NCBI RefSeq assembly: GCF_001468285.1
Contig: NZ_LNSB01000012.1
Coordinates: 1-64,000, forward strand
Reading direction: 5' to 3'
Length of the DNA stretch: 64,000 nucleotides
DNA from: Sphingopyxis sp. HIX
GTDB taxonomy: Bacteria; Pseudomonadota; Alphaproteobacteria; Sphingomonadales; Sphingomonadaceae
Shown: one piece after another, positions 8,822 through 16,304 of the stretch
Layout of the letters: each line of letters starts with the position of its first letter
Numbering within the stretch: position 1 is the first letter of the stretch
Program-made: the position numbers and the translations under genes
Notes under the pieces: generated by a model
Databases searched by the model: none
Told to the model about the DNA's origin: nothing
The model's input: the letters and a program-made list of their open reading frames with translations, nothing else

Positions 8822-9524
8822 CCGGGCTGCAGGTCAGCATATATCCTACTCCCCATATGGTGCGCACGAAGCGCGGCGTATCTGTGTCATCGCCGATGGC
8901 CTTGCGCAGACGGCCGATCTGGACATCGATCGCGCGGTCGGTGATTTCTGCATCGCGACCAAGCGCGCGATCGATGAGCTGGGCACGGGTGAGCGGACGC
9001 CCGGCGCTTCGCGCGAGAGCCCCCATCAGAGCGAATTCCCGCGATGAGAGCGCGACGGGGTTACCGTCGCGCAGCACCGTCATCGCCGAGTAGTTTATCG
9101 TGAAGGGGCCGACGATCACCGTCTCGTCGCGCGACTGGGTGCGCGCTGGGGACAGTCGGCGAAGCAGGGCGTTGATACGGGCGACCAGCTCACGTGGCAG
9201 GAAGGGCTTACCGAGATAATCATCCGCCCCCATCTCGAGGCCGATGACCCGATCGACGGGATCGCCCCGCGCGGTCAGCATGATGACCGGGATGCCGTCG
9301 CCGCCTTCACGAAGACGGCGCAATATTGCGAGGCCATCCTCTCCCGGCATCATCAGGTCGAGCACGAGGAGGTCCGCGGGCTCACGCTGCAACCCCGCCT
9401 CCATGGCGCGCCCGCTATCCGCCACGCGAACCTCGAAGCCATGTTCGCGGAGAAAGCGCTGTAGCAGGGCTCTCAGTTCCGGGTCATCGTCGACCACCAA
9501 AATGCGGGGCGCCTTGCCGTCCAT
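8814..9524 (-). CDS. OmpR-family response regulator
   Basis: A 236-residue two-component regulator. The receiver domain has the acidic pair VVDDD near residue 12, the phospho-acceptor Asp56 (LVLDLMMPGEDG), a conserved Thr in MLTARG and the KPF lysine. The C-terminal winged-helix DNA-binding domain shows ALSSREFALMGALAR and the DVQIGRLRKAIGD recognition region ending VRTIWGVGYML. It is the first gene of the pair with the histidine kinase (8-nt overlap). It lies divergent from three plus-strand genes for exported or membrane proteins, which are plausible but unproven targets. Confidence 0.93.
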   Translation of the reverse strand: MDGKAPRILVVDDDPELRALLQRFLREHGFEVRVADSGRAMEAGLQREPADLLVLDLMMPGEDGLAILRRLREGGDGIPVIMLTARGDPVDRVIGLEMGADDYLGKPFLPRELVARINALLRRLSPARTQSRDETVIVGPFTINYSAMTVLRDGNPVALSSREFALMGALARSAGRPLTRAQLIDRALGRDAEITDRAIDVQIGRLRKAIGDDTDTPRFVRTIWGVGYMLTCSPDG

Positions 9525-9700
9525 CCGCGCACAGTGCCAGCAAGCCCGCGCCCGGGCCAGTGCAGAAGATGTGACAAGTCATGACAGGCGCGCGGACCCG
9601 TCGCACCCTGTTGCAACTTCGCTCATCGGCGACATCATCACGATATAGTTTTGCGCGATGAAGGGGCGTTCCCATTGATACAACAGACAGGAGTATCGGC

Positions 9701-10210
9701 ATGACCAACACCCCGAAAATGTTCGCCGCCCTCGCAGCGACACTGGCCCTCGCCGCGGCGGGCACCGCCGACGCCCGCCAGGGCTCGATCAAGGCGCGCG
9801 GCGCAAACGGCTCGGTTTCTGCCAAGAGCGGTCCCAATGGCACGATGGTCCGCGGTCGCGGAACGGTCCAGAACGATGACGGCTCGGTGACGACCCGCTC
9901 CGGCGGCGCCTACCAGGGAGCCAATGGAAGCCAGGCCAAGCGCGCTTCGACCACGACGGTCTCGCCCGACGGATCGGCCAGCCGGAGCGGCGAGGCCTAT
10001 GCCAGCGGTCCGAACGGCAGCGCAAGCAGCGCCGGCGGCTTCCAGCGAGACGCGAACGGAAACTGGTCGGGCGGGCGTACGACGTCGGCCACCAACGCGA
10101 ACACGGGTAACAGCTATTCCGGGTCGACGGCGATCGATCCTGCAACAGGCAAGCCGGTGCACAGCTCAAGCTGCACCGATGCGGCCGGCACCGTCATACC
10201 CTGCCGCTAA
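9701..10210 (+). CDS. Secreted Gly/Ser/Asn-rich repeat protein
   Basis: A 169-residue protein with a clear signal peptide (FAALAATLALAAAGTADA) and a mature region rich in Gly, Ser, Asn and Thr. Short degenerate repeats of the pattern GPNGS/PDGSxSxSG recur, for example at GANGSVSAKSGPNG, SPDGSASRSG and GPNGSASSAGG. Two Cys lie near the C terminus (SSCTDAAGTVIPC). Such repeats suggest an extended beta-type or intrinsically disordered envelope or extracellular protein. AGGAG precedes the ATG. It is divergent from the OmpR/EnvZ-like pair. No function can be assigned. Confidence 0.75.
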   Translation: MTNTPKMFAALAATLALAAAGTADARQGSIKARGANGSVSAKSGPNGTMVRGRGTVQNDDGSVTTRSGGAYQGANGSQAKRASTTTVSPDGSASRSGEAYASGPNGSASSAGGFQRDANGNWSGGRTTSATNANTGNSYSGSTAIDPATGKPVHSSSCTDAAGTVIPCR

Positions 10211-10313
10211 CCGGGGCCGCCACACCCCCTCCCCCCGGTATGCGAGGGGCGGCCACCGCGAGCCGCCCCTCGCTTTTCCGGCCGCCTGTTCCTCCCTTGC
10301 AGGAGATTCGGTC

Positions 10314-10781
10314 ATGAAGATGAATGCCAGGTCCATCCACGCCCTGCGCAGCGCCGCGCTCGGCCTTGCGCTGACGCTCTCGCTCTTCGCGAGCGCCGGG
10401 AGTGCGCAGTCCTTCCCCGGCGCCCCGGGGAATTTCGATCGCGTCGAAGAGCAACTGCGCGCCGCCGACAAGAATGGCGACGGCTCGGTCAGCCGAAGCG
10501 AATATAGGCAACAGCGAGCGGCGCAATGGTCCAGCCTCGACCGTGACGGCGACGGCTTCTTCAGCAAGGACGATTTGCCGTCGTTCCTCCAGTCGCGCTG
10601 GGATGGCGAGCGGATCGCCGATTTGCGACGGCAGTTCGATCGAAACGGCGACGGCCGCATTTCCCGGACCGAGTTCGTGGACGGACCGATGCCGGGATTC
10701 GATCTCGCCGACGCCAACCACGACCAGCTGGTCACAGAAGCCGAGATGAAGGTCGCCGCCCAGAAATTCAAGGCGAAATAG
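10314..10781 (+). CDS. Exported EF-hand calcium-binding protein
   Basis: A 155-residue periplasmic protein. Signal peptide through ASAGSAQS. Four EF-hand-type loops follow: DKNGDGSVSRSE, DRDGDGFFSKDD, DRNGDGRISRTE and the weaker DANHDQLVTEAE. The first three keep the Asp at positions 1, 3 and 5 and the acidic residue at position 12, so calcium binding is likely. The ATG at 10314 has AGGAGA 8 nt upstream. It is 2 nt from the following sterol-desaturase gene and probably cotranscribed. Its partner and process are unknown. Confidence 0.88.
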   Translation: MKMNARSIHALRSAALGLALTLSLFASAGSAQSFPGAPGNFDRVEEQLRAADKNGDGSVSRSEYRQQRAAQWSSLDRDGDGFFSKDDLPSFLQSRWDGERIADLRRQFDRNGDGRISRTEFVDGPMPGFDLADANHDQLVTEAEMKVAAQKFKAK

Positions 10782-10783
10782 CG

Positions 10784-11593
10784 ATGCGGCTTGCGATGCA
10801 ATATCCGGTCGTGATGGTCGCCATGCTGCTTCTCATCGTCGCCGAATTTGCCTGGCGGCGCGCTGGCAGAGGTTATGATTTCCGCGCGGCGCTCGCGAGC
10901 TTCGGCGTAGCGATCGGGCAGGCAGCCATCCGCCCGGTTACCGGTATTGCGACTCTTGCAATCCTGCAGGCCGCGCACGGCTGGGCCCCGTTCCGCCTCC
11001 CCGTCGATGACTGGCGGACATGGGCGGCAGGATTTTTCGCAGTCGAGTTCACCTACTATTGGTTTCACCGCGCGAGCCACCAGATACGCTGGATGTGGGC
11101 GACCCATGCCGTGCACCACAGCACGCGCGAACTGATCCTGCCTTCGGCGATCCGCCTCGGGTGGACAGAGTTTTTTTCGCTCGGCTGGCTGTTCTTCGCG
11201 GCGCTCGCGCTTGCCGGATTCCCAGCTGTCGTGATCGGCGTGCTCCTGGGGTTGAACCTGATCTATCAGTTCCCGCTCCATACCGAGGCGATAGGCAGGC
11301 TTGGACCGCTCGAATGGGTGTTGAACACGCCCTCGCACCATCGAGCCCATCACAGCAGCGACGCCGCCTATCTCGACTGCAATTTCGGCGGCGTTACGAT
11401 CATCTTCGATCGCCTGTTCGGCACGTTTCGCGCGGAACCCGTCGGCGGAGGGCTCACCTACGGTCTCGTCAAGCCGGTGAACTCGAACAACCCCTTGCTG
11501 ATCGCGCTTCATGAATGGGGTCGCATGTTCTCCGACATGGTGGCTGCCCGGGGCTTCGCCGCCAGGCTGCGGATCGCAATCGGGCGGCCCTGA
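10784..11593 (+). CDS. Sterol desaturase / fatty acid hydroxylase family membrane enzyme
   Basis: A 269-residue integral membrane di-iron enzyme. The histidine clusters of the fatty acid hydroxylase superfamily are present: HRASHQ, HAVHHS and HRAHHS, with a further His in FPLHTEA. Several hydrophobic segments surround them. Family members hydroxylate or desaturate lipids, sterols or carotenoids at the membrane. It follows the EF-hand gene by 2 nt. The substrate cannot be read from the sequence. Confidence 0.85.
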   Translation: MRLAMQYPVVMVAMLLLIVAEFAWRRAGRGYDFRAALASFGVAIGQAAIRPVTGIATLAILQAAHGWAPFRLPVDDWRTWAAGFFAVEFTYYWFHRASHQIRWMWATHAVHHSTRELILPSAIRLGWTEFFSLGWLFFAALALAGFPAVVIGVLLGLNLIYQFPLHTEAIGRLGPLEWVLNTPSHHRAHHSSDAAYLDCNFGGVTIIFDRLFGTFRAEPVGGGLTYGLVKPVNSNNPLLIALHEWGRMFSDMVAARGFAARLRIAIGRP

Positions 11594-11635
11594 CGCCGAA
11601 GCGTGGGACGTCGCGGGTCGCGCCAACGAGGCTAT

Positions 11636-11653
11636 ATTGTCAATAATCGACAT
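11636..11653. promoter_or_regulatory. GntR-type operator, ATTGTCAATAATCGACAT
   Basis: Inverted repeat TGTC-N7-GACA lying 75 nt before the TauD-type dioxygenase gene. The 18 bp are identical to the site at 29890-29907 and closely related to 13769-13784 and 15919-15934. TGTC/GACA arms with a short AT-rich spacer are typical of FadR-subfamily GntR operators. Binding by a local GntR protein is inferred. Confidence 0.6.
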
Positions 11654-11728
11654 AGCTGATATTGCGCGCGGATCGATCCGGTCCGAGGCGGTGCCGAAAG
11701 AGCGGAGTAATATCTCGGAGCCGACGCT

Positions 11729-12598
11729 ATGCCCGCCAGCCGCGCCCATCTACGGACCTTCGCCCCTGCCAGCGATCCCTATCGCGAGATCGCGGTCAAG
11801 AGACTGACGCCAGCCATTGGTGCGGAGATTGGCGGTGTCGACCTCGCTGCGCCGATGCCGGACGCCGTCTTCGCCGAGATCGAACGCGCGTTCGCGGAGA
11901 ATCTCGTGATCTTCTTTCGCGACCAGATGCTGACGCCCGAGGCTCATCTCGCGTTCGGCCGCAAATTCGGGGAGCTCCACGTCCACCCTGCCGCGCCCAG
12001 TGAAGCCGGACATCCCGAGTTGATGGTGATCGCGACCGACGAGAATAGCCCCCGCGCAAATGGTGAAGGCTGGCACTCGGACGTGTCGTGCGATGCGGAG
12101 CCTCCGCTCGGATCGATGTTATACATCCACACCTGTCCCGAAGTCGGAGGCGACACGCTGTTCGCGAACATGTACGCGGCTTACGAATTGCTGTCGGAAG
12201 GCATGAAGCGCCGCCTCGAAGGCCTGCAGGCCGTTCACGACGGGGAGCATGTCTATCGCGGCCTCTACGCGAACTTGGGTGTCTCCGATCGGCCGGTCTA
12301 TCCGCGATCGGTCCATCCGGTTGTCCGCACCCATCCGGTGACGCGGCGCAAGGCGCTCTTCGTCAATTCGGGGTTTACGACCGCCATCGTCGGCCTGTCT
12401 CCGGACGAGAGCGACGCGCTGCTGCGATATCTCTTCGGTCACCTAGCCCATCCGCTATTCCAGTGCCGGTTCCGCTGGACGCCCGGCACTCTCGCCTTTT
12501 GGGACAATCGCTGTGCCCAGCACCAGGCGATTTGGGACTATTGGCCTGAAAGGCGTTATGGAAATCGCGTGACGATCAAGGGCGCCGCCCCTTTCTGA
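11729..12598 (+). CDS. TauD/TfdA family 2-oxoglutarate dioxygenase
   Basis: A 289-residue Fe(II)/2-oxoglutarate-dependent oxygenase. The iron ligands are visible as WHSD (His116, Asp118) and the distal His near residue 265 (CAQHQAIWDYWPERR), with the 2-oxoglutarate-binding Arg in the RRYGNRVTI segment. TfdA/TauD enzymes hydroxylate a carbon next to a heteroatom, releasing sulfite from taurine or glyoxylate from aryloxyacetates. Length fits the family. The gene is alone on the plus strand behind a TGTC-N7-GACA operator shared with the second TauD-type gene at 28.8 kb. The substrate is unknown. Confidence 0.9.
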   Translation: MPASRAHLRTFAPASDPYREIAVKRLTPAIGAEIGGVDLAAPMPDAVFAEIERAFAENLVIFFRDQMLTPEAHLAFGRKFGELHVHPAAPSEAGHPELMVIATDENSPRANGEGWHSDVSCDAEPPLGSMLYIHTCPEVGGDTLFANMYAAYELLSEGMKRRLEGLQAVHDGEHVYRGLYANLGVSDRPVYPRSVHPVVRTHPVTRRKALFVNSGFTTAIVGLSPDESDALLRYLFGHLAHPLFQCRFRWTPGTLAFWDNRCAQHQAIWDYWPERRYGNRVTIKGAAPF

Positions 12599-12684
12599 GG
12601 CGATTATGCGCGGCCGCCCGGTCATCTGTCGTCGCAGCGATTCGACGCCTTGCTGCCCCGCCGGCGTGGCCCGGAACCGACGCT

Positions 12685-13695
12685 TCAGTCCAGCAAGAGC
12701 CTGAGGAAGTCGGCATCGGACCATTTGGTCGCGGGGTCCGCGCCGGGGCCGAGCGCGGCGAGGTCGAGCCGCGCCTGGCGCACGATGACAAGTCCGCGCG
12801 AAGGGATGACGTATAGCCGCTGGTCTCCGGCCCCCGCCGCGAGCACCAGGTCGCGAGGCAGTTCGGCGGCGCGGCGGCCGATGTCGGTCGACGCCGTGAC
12901 GGGATCGGCACCTGGCGCAATATGGGGGAGCCACCAGGTGAGGCCATAACCGGGATTGGCCTTGCTGCCTTTGAACAGCTCCGCGAATGCCACGGGATCG
13001 ACGAGCGATTTCCCGTCCTTCGTGCCGCCGGCGCGGATGAACTCTCCAAATTTTGCCCACTCGCGCGCCGTCAGGACCATCCCTTGCGGCAGCAGCGGAT
13101 TCCCGTCGGCACCTCGTCGCCACTGCGCCACCGACATTCCCAGCGGCTTCAATATCCGGTCGCCGACATAGGTTTCGATGTCGCCCGGCCGGCCGGCGGC
13201 GACAAGCTTGCGCCGGAGGATCTCTCCGAACAACTGCATCGGGGCCGGCCCATAATGAAATTCGGTTCCGGGCGCGGCGACCAGATCCTGCGCGGCTGCT
13301 TCCGCATATGTTGGCGGCTTGCCGATCGCGCTGACCTGTCCACCCGTCATCGAAAGGAGATGCCTCAGGGTGACGTCCTTCTTCAGGGGGGTCCCGGACC
13401 ATTCCCTGATCGTTGCGGCGACCGGCTCGTCGAGGGTCAGAAGACCGTCCTGCACCGCCGCTGCGGCGATAATCCCGACAAAGCTCTTCGTCCCGGACCA
13501 GAGTTCATAGGCTTCCTCCGCGGCGCCCTTATGGGTGTCACAGACGATTGCTCCATTCTGCAGGACCAGGACGGACAGGCCCCGGCGGCTGTCCGAATAG
13601 GCGGTCGCCGCCGCGCAGCCGGCCCCGGTCGCGGCGATCGCGTGGCCGGGGGCTGCCAACGCCAATGCCGCGAGTATAATCCTGTATCTTGCCAT
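12685..13695 (-). CDS. Beta-lactamase-fold serine hydrolase (class C / esterase type), exported
   Basis: A 336-residue hydrolase with a signal peptide (ALALAAPGHAIAA). The SxxK nucleophile motif is SGTKSF, and LLSMTGG follows as in class-C-like esterases. The usual YxN motif appears as FHYGPAP, so Asn is replaced. The start at 13695 was preferred because the signal peptide begins there. It converges with the TauD-type gene. A variant of the TGTC operator lies 74 nt upstream. Family members range from esterases to peptidases; an ester-cleaving role fits the neighbourhood. Confidence 0.85.
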   Translation of the reverse strand: MARYRIILAALALAAPGHAIAATGAGCAAATAYSDSRRGLSVLVLQNGAIVCDTHKGAAEEAYELWSGTKSFVGIIAAAAVQDGLLTLDEPVAATIREWSGTPLKKDVTLRHLLSMTGGQVSAIGKPPTYAEAAAQDLVAAPGTEFHYGPAPMQLFGEILRRKLVAAGRPGDIETYVGDRILKPLGMSVAQWRRGADGNPLLPQGMVLTAREWAKFGEFIRAGGTKDGKSLVDPVAFAELFKGSKANPGYGLTWWLPHIAPGADPVTASTDIGRRAAELPRDLVLAAGAGDQRLYVIPSRGLVIVRQARLDLAALGPGADPATKWSDADFLRLLLD

Positions 13696-13768
13696 GAACC
13701 TGCTCCCACCTGCTCGGCTTTGCCTACATTCTGACCGCGCCTGCCGTTTGTGAGAAAGACCGCGGCCA

Positions 13769-13784
13769 TTGTCAATAATTGGCA
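13769..13784. promoter_or_regulatory. Variant GntR-type operator
   Basis: TTGTCAATAATTGGCA, a weaker copy of the TGTC-N7-GACA site, with TTGTCAA and TTGGCAA as mismatched arms. It sits 74 nt upstream of the serine hydrolase start. Confidence 0.45.
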
Positions 13785-13845
13785 AAGAACCGGCCGGGAT
13801 CGGCATTCGGAGACATGGCACCGATGTCGCGAGACATGCCTGCCC

Positions 13846-14247
13846 TCAGATTCTGAACTCGCACTGCGCAGCGCAAATCGGCTTGTCCGGCCCGAGCTGC
13901 CATGCCTCGCCGTGAACGACGGCAACGCGGCGGCCGATGCGCCTCACCTGGGGTTTTGAAAAGGTCGGGACCGGGCCAGCGCTGGCGATATATTGCAGGT
14001 TGATGCTGATCGGGCGCGGCGGGGTGTGAAGCCCCGCAACCCGCGCCAGTTCGGCGGCGCAGCAGAGTTCGAGGAAGGCCGCTATCGCCCCGCCATGCAG
14101 CGCCGGGAGCTGCACGTTGCCCACCAGCCTCTCGCGTTCGACAAGCCGATAAAGATGCGCGCCATCGCTTTCGTCCATCTCGACCCCGAGGAAGGCGGCG
14201 AACGGAGAATGGGCGAGGATGTCACCTGTTGGGAACGGCTTGTTCAC
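13846..14247 (-). CDS. PaaI-family (hotdog) thioesterase
   Basis: A 133-residue hotdog-fold thioesterase. The helix motif LHGGAIAAFLELCCAAEL and the RPISINLQYIASAG strand are typical of PaaI/YdiI-like acyl-CoA thioesterases. GTG at 14247 is the likely start: AGGAGG lies upstream, and the GTG overlaps the TGA of the preceding gene, which encodes a second thioesterase. The two adjacent, overlapping thioesterases may form a heteromer. They would release an acid from a CoA thioester of the local catabolic route. Confidence 0.8.
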   Translation of the reverse strand: MNKPFPTGDILAHSPFAAFLGVEMDESDGAHLYRLVERERLVGNVQLPALHGGAIAAFLELCCAAELARVAGLHTPPRPISINLQYIASAGPVPTFSKPQVRRIGRRVAVVHGEAWQLGPDKPICAAQCEFRI

Positions 14248-14663
14248 GACGAGGGGTGCCTCCTGAATGCGAAACTTCCCTGAGCGGCGGCGACGAGCGC
14301 GCCGGGGTCCGTATCCCACACGTCCGCACGCACGAAGGCGATGTTGCGGGTCATGTGGTAGCAGCGCGCCTCGACCGTCACGGACGATGCCGTAGCGGCT
14401 GGCCGCACATGGTCGATTTTGAGGTTGAGCGTCGAGATTACCACCTGTCGATCGAAGCGAGCCATCACGGCCATCCCGCATGCCTGGTCGATCAGTGTCG
14501 CGATCGCGCCGCTGGCAAGCAGCATGGCGTCCTCAAAAGCAGCGAGGTCGTCGCGCCAGGGCAGCCTCATGACCGCGCAATCGGACGATATCGTCAGAAA
14601 TTCGAGGCCGAGGGCGCCGCTCCATGGCGTAACCCGGTTGAGCATCTCGGGCCGCGACGTCAT
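14244..14663 (-). CDS. PaaI-family (hotdog) thioesterase
   Basis: A 139-residue hotdog thioesterase. LLASGAIATLIDQACGMAVMARF is the helix with the general-acid Asp, and STLNLKIDHVRPAATAS is the following strand. It is upstream of, and overlaps by 4 nt, a second thioesterase gene. Function inferred from family: hydrolysis of aromatic or acyl-CoA esters. The spacing of the pair suggests a stable complex. Confidence 0.82.
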   Translation of the reverse strand: MTSRPEMLNRVTPWSGALGLEFLTISSDCAVMRLPWRDDLAAFEDAMLLASGAIATLIDQACGMAVMARFDRQVVISTLNLKIDHVRPAATASSVTVEARCYHMTRNIAFVRADVWDTDPGALVAAAQGSFAFRRHPSS

Positions 14664-14835
14664 GCGTCACCCTTCTGCGGATATTCCCCAGGCCCGGTAG
14701 CCACGGGGCGATGCACGCTCGTGCTGACGATCCGGTGAACCGATTGCATACCGCAGGATCCCAAAGTGTCAGACCGCAGCTCGCCCGGAGAAGGCAGCGG
14801 TACGTGCCCGAATTCCGGGACGAATTGCAGCTCGT

Positions 14836-15771
14836 TCATCTCCTCGGGAGCGCCAGGAAAAACTCCACTATCGTACGGCTTGCGTCCATGTCCCGGTTCG
14901 TCTTGCCGATGAGGAAGACCGGGGCATATTGCGGCCCCCCGGGCCAGCTGTGGCCCCCGCCCACGACCGAAACCAGCCTTACGGGGGCGCTGAGCGGACA
15001 GGCACGATAGTCCGTTGCGACGGTCGACGTGGATTCGGCGCGCTTCGTGGCCGCAGCATTGTTTCGCACCGTCATCGTGCCACATCGATTTTTCTCCGCC
15101 CAGAATTTCGCGCTGTCGTTAGCGGACAGAACGATACCGCCCTGCCCCCTCCCGCCGAAGTCTTCAACCTTCCCGCCGCCATAGGGCACGATCGGATCGG
15201 CGTCGCCGCTGATCTGCAGCAAGGCCACGGCGTGCCGGGGGTCGCACACCGCCGCATAGTCGGCGGCGAGCATCCCGGCGACAGCAGCCACAGCCGCAAT
15301 CCTGTCGGACATGTCGCAGCCCAGCCTGTGTGCCATCATGGCTCCGTTCGACATACCCGTCACGAAAATGCGGCCGCGGTCAACGGGGTGGCGGCGGCCC
15401 ACATCATCGAGGACCGCCCCGATAAAGCCGACGTCGTCGACCTTGCTTTTGACCGTTGCGCGGCCGTCGTTCCAATGTTTGCCGATGCCGTTCGGATAGA
15501 CCGCTATAAAGCCCCGTGCATCCGCCAGCGGATCAAGCCGTGCGAGCTTGACCATGCTATCGGCCTGTCCCCCGCCCCCATGAAGAATGACCACCACCGG
15601 ATAGCCGCCTTGGGGCGGAGCCTTGACCGGGACATGCATCAGGTAGCTGCGTTTCAGTCCGCCATGATCGATCGTGACCGCCGCGTCGGCTTCGCCTGCG
15701 GGAGCCCGCGAAACGCCGCCCGAAACCGGCAGGGCCGCCAGGGCCGCCGCGACCATGAAGATTCTGCGCAT
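14836..15771 (-). CDS. PHB-depolymerase / LpqC-type exported esterase
   Basis: A 311-residue alpha/beta hydrolase. A signal peptide (MRRIFMVAAALAALPVSGGVSRA) is followed by LHGGGG (oxyanion loop), the nucleophile elbow GMSNGAMMA and a catalytic-His region GGGHSWPGG. The overall layout matches the Esterase_PHB / feruloyl-esterase family (LpqC). It would cleave ester bonds in the periplasm. The start at 15771 gives a good signal peptide. A TGTC-type operator lies about 150 nt upstream, and the gene is divergent from a TonB receptor. Confidence 0.87.
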   Translation of the reverse strand: MRRIFMVAAALAALPVSGGVSRAPAGEADAAVTIDHGGLKRSYLMHVPVKAPPQGGYPVVVILHGGGGQADSMVKLARLDPLADARGFIAVYPNGIGKHWNDGRATVKSKVDDVGFIGAVLDDVGRRHPVDRGRIFVTGMSNGAMMAHRLGCDMSDRIAAVAAVAGMLAADYAAVCDPRHAVALLQISGDADPIVPYGGGKVEDFGGRGQGGIVLSANDSAKFWAEKNRCGTMTVRNNAAATKRAESTSTVATDYRACPLSAPVRLVSVVGGGHSWPGGPQYAPVFLIGKTNRDMDASRTIVEFFLALPRR

Positions 15772-16304
15772 CGCTCCAATTCTCCCCGTCAGACCGCCAG
15801 CGGACTGCACCCGCTCGCTGCTCAGCTCTGCTTTCTGGTACAGGGTCCGGTCGTCTCGGGCAGGCCAAGCCGGACAATATCCCAGCGCGGATCGGAAGCA
15901 GACAGGCTCGCCGCCAGCTTGTCAATAATCGACCTGACTTGCCGATTGGCAATGTCGAAGAGAATGGGCAGCAGGTCGCATGTTGCATCGGCAGCACGTA
16001 GCAAGGCAGGGTGGCGGCGGTCGTGCGGCCAGCGCATCGAGGGGACGCTGCGCCGAGCTGCCGGAGGCGCCGCGACACCGGCAGGGCCGCACAATATATA
16101 TGCAACTGCCCCGCCGCGGCCCAGCATCCCTCGCCCCGTCCCGGCCGGCGCCTGGAGACCGCTACGCAGGCGTTGGGCGCTGCGATCGAGGATTGATGAC
16201 AATCGCTGTTATATTTCCTTCTCGTTACTGACGCGGCTCCTTCTCCGACGTGTCGCAACCCGGCCCTACTGGCCGAGGCGACATTGCTGGCGGGGACCAC
16301 AACC
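15772..16304. other. Divergent intergenic region with GntR-type operator
   Basis: About 530 nt between the exported esterase and the TonB receptor. It contains the operator at 15919-15934. Short AT-rich stretches near 16095-16110 and 16195-16225 are candidate promoters for the receptor. I see no gene in it. Confidence 0.5.
15919..15934. promoter_or_regulatory. GntR-type operator
   Basis: TTGTCAATAATCGACC, matching 15 of 16 bases of the sites at 11637 and 29891. It lies between the divergent esterase and TonB-receptor genes and could serve either. Confidence 0.5.
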
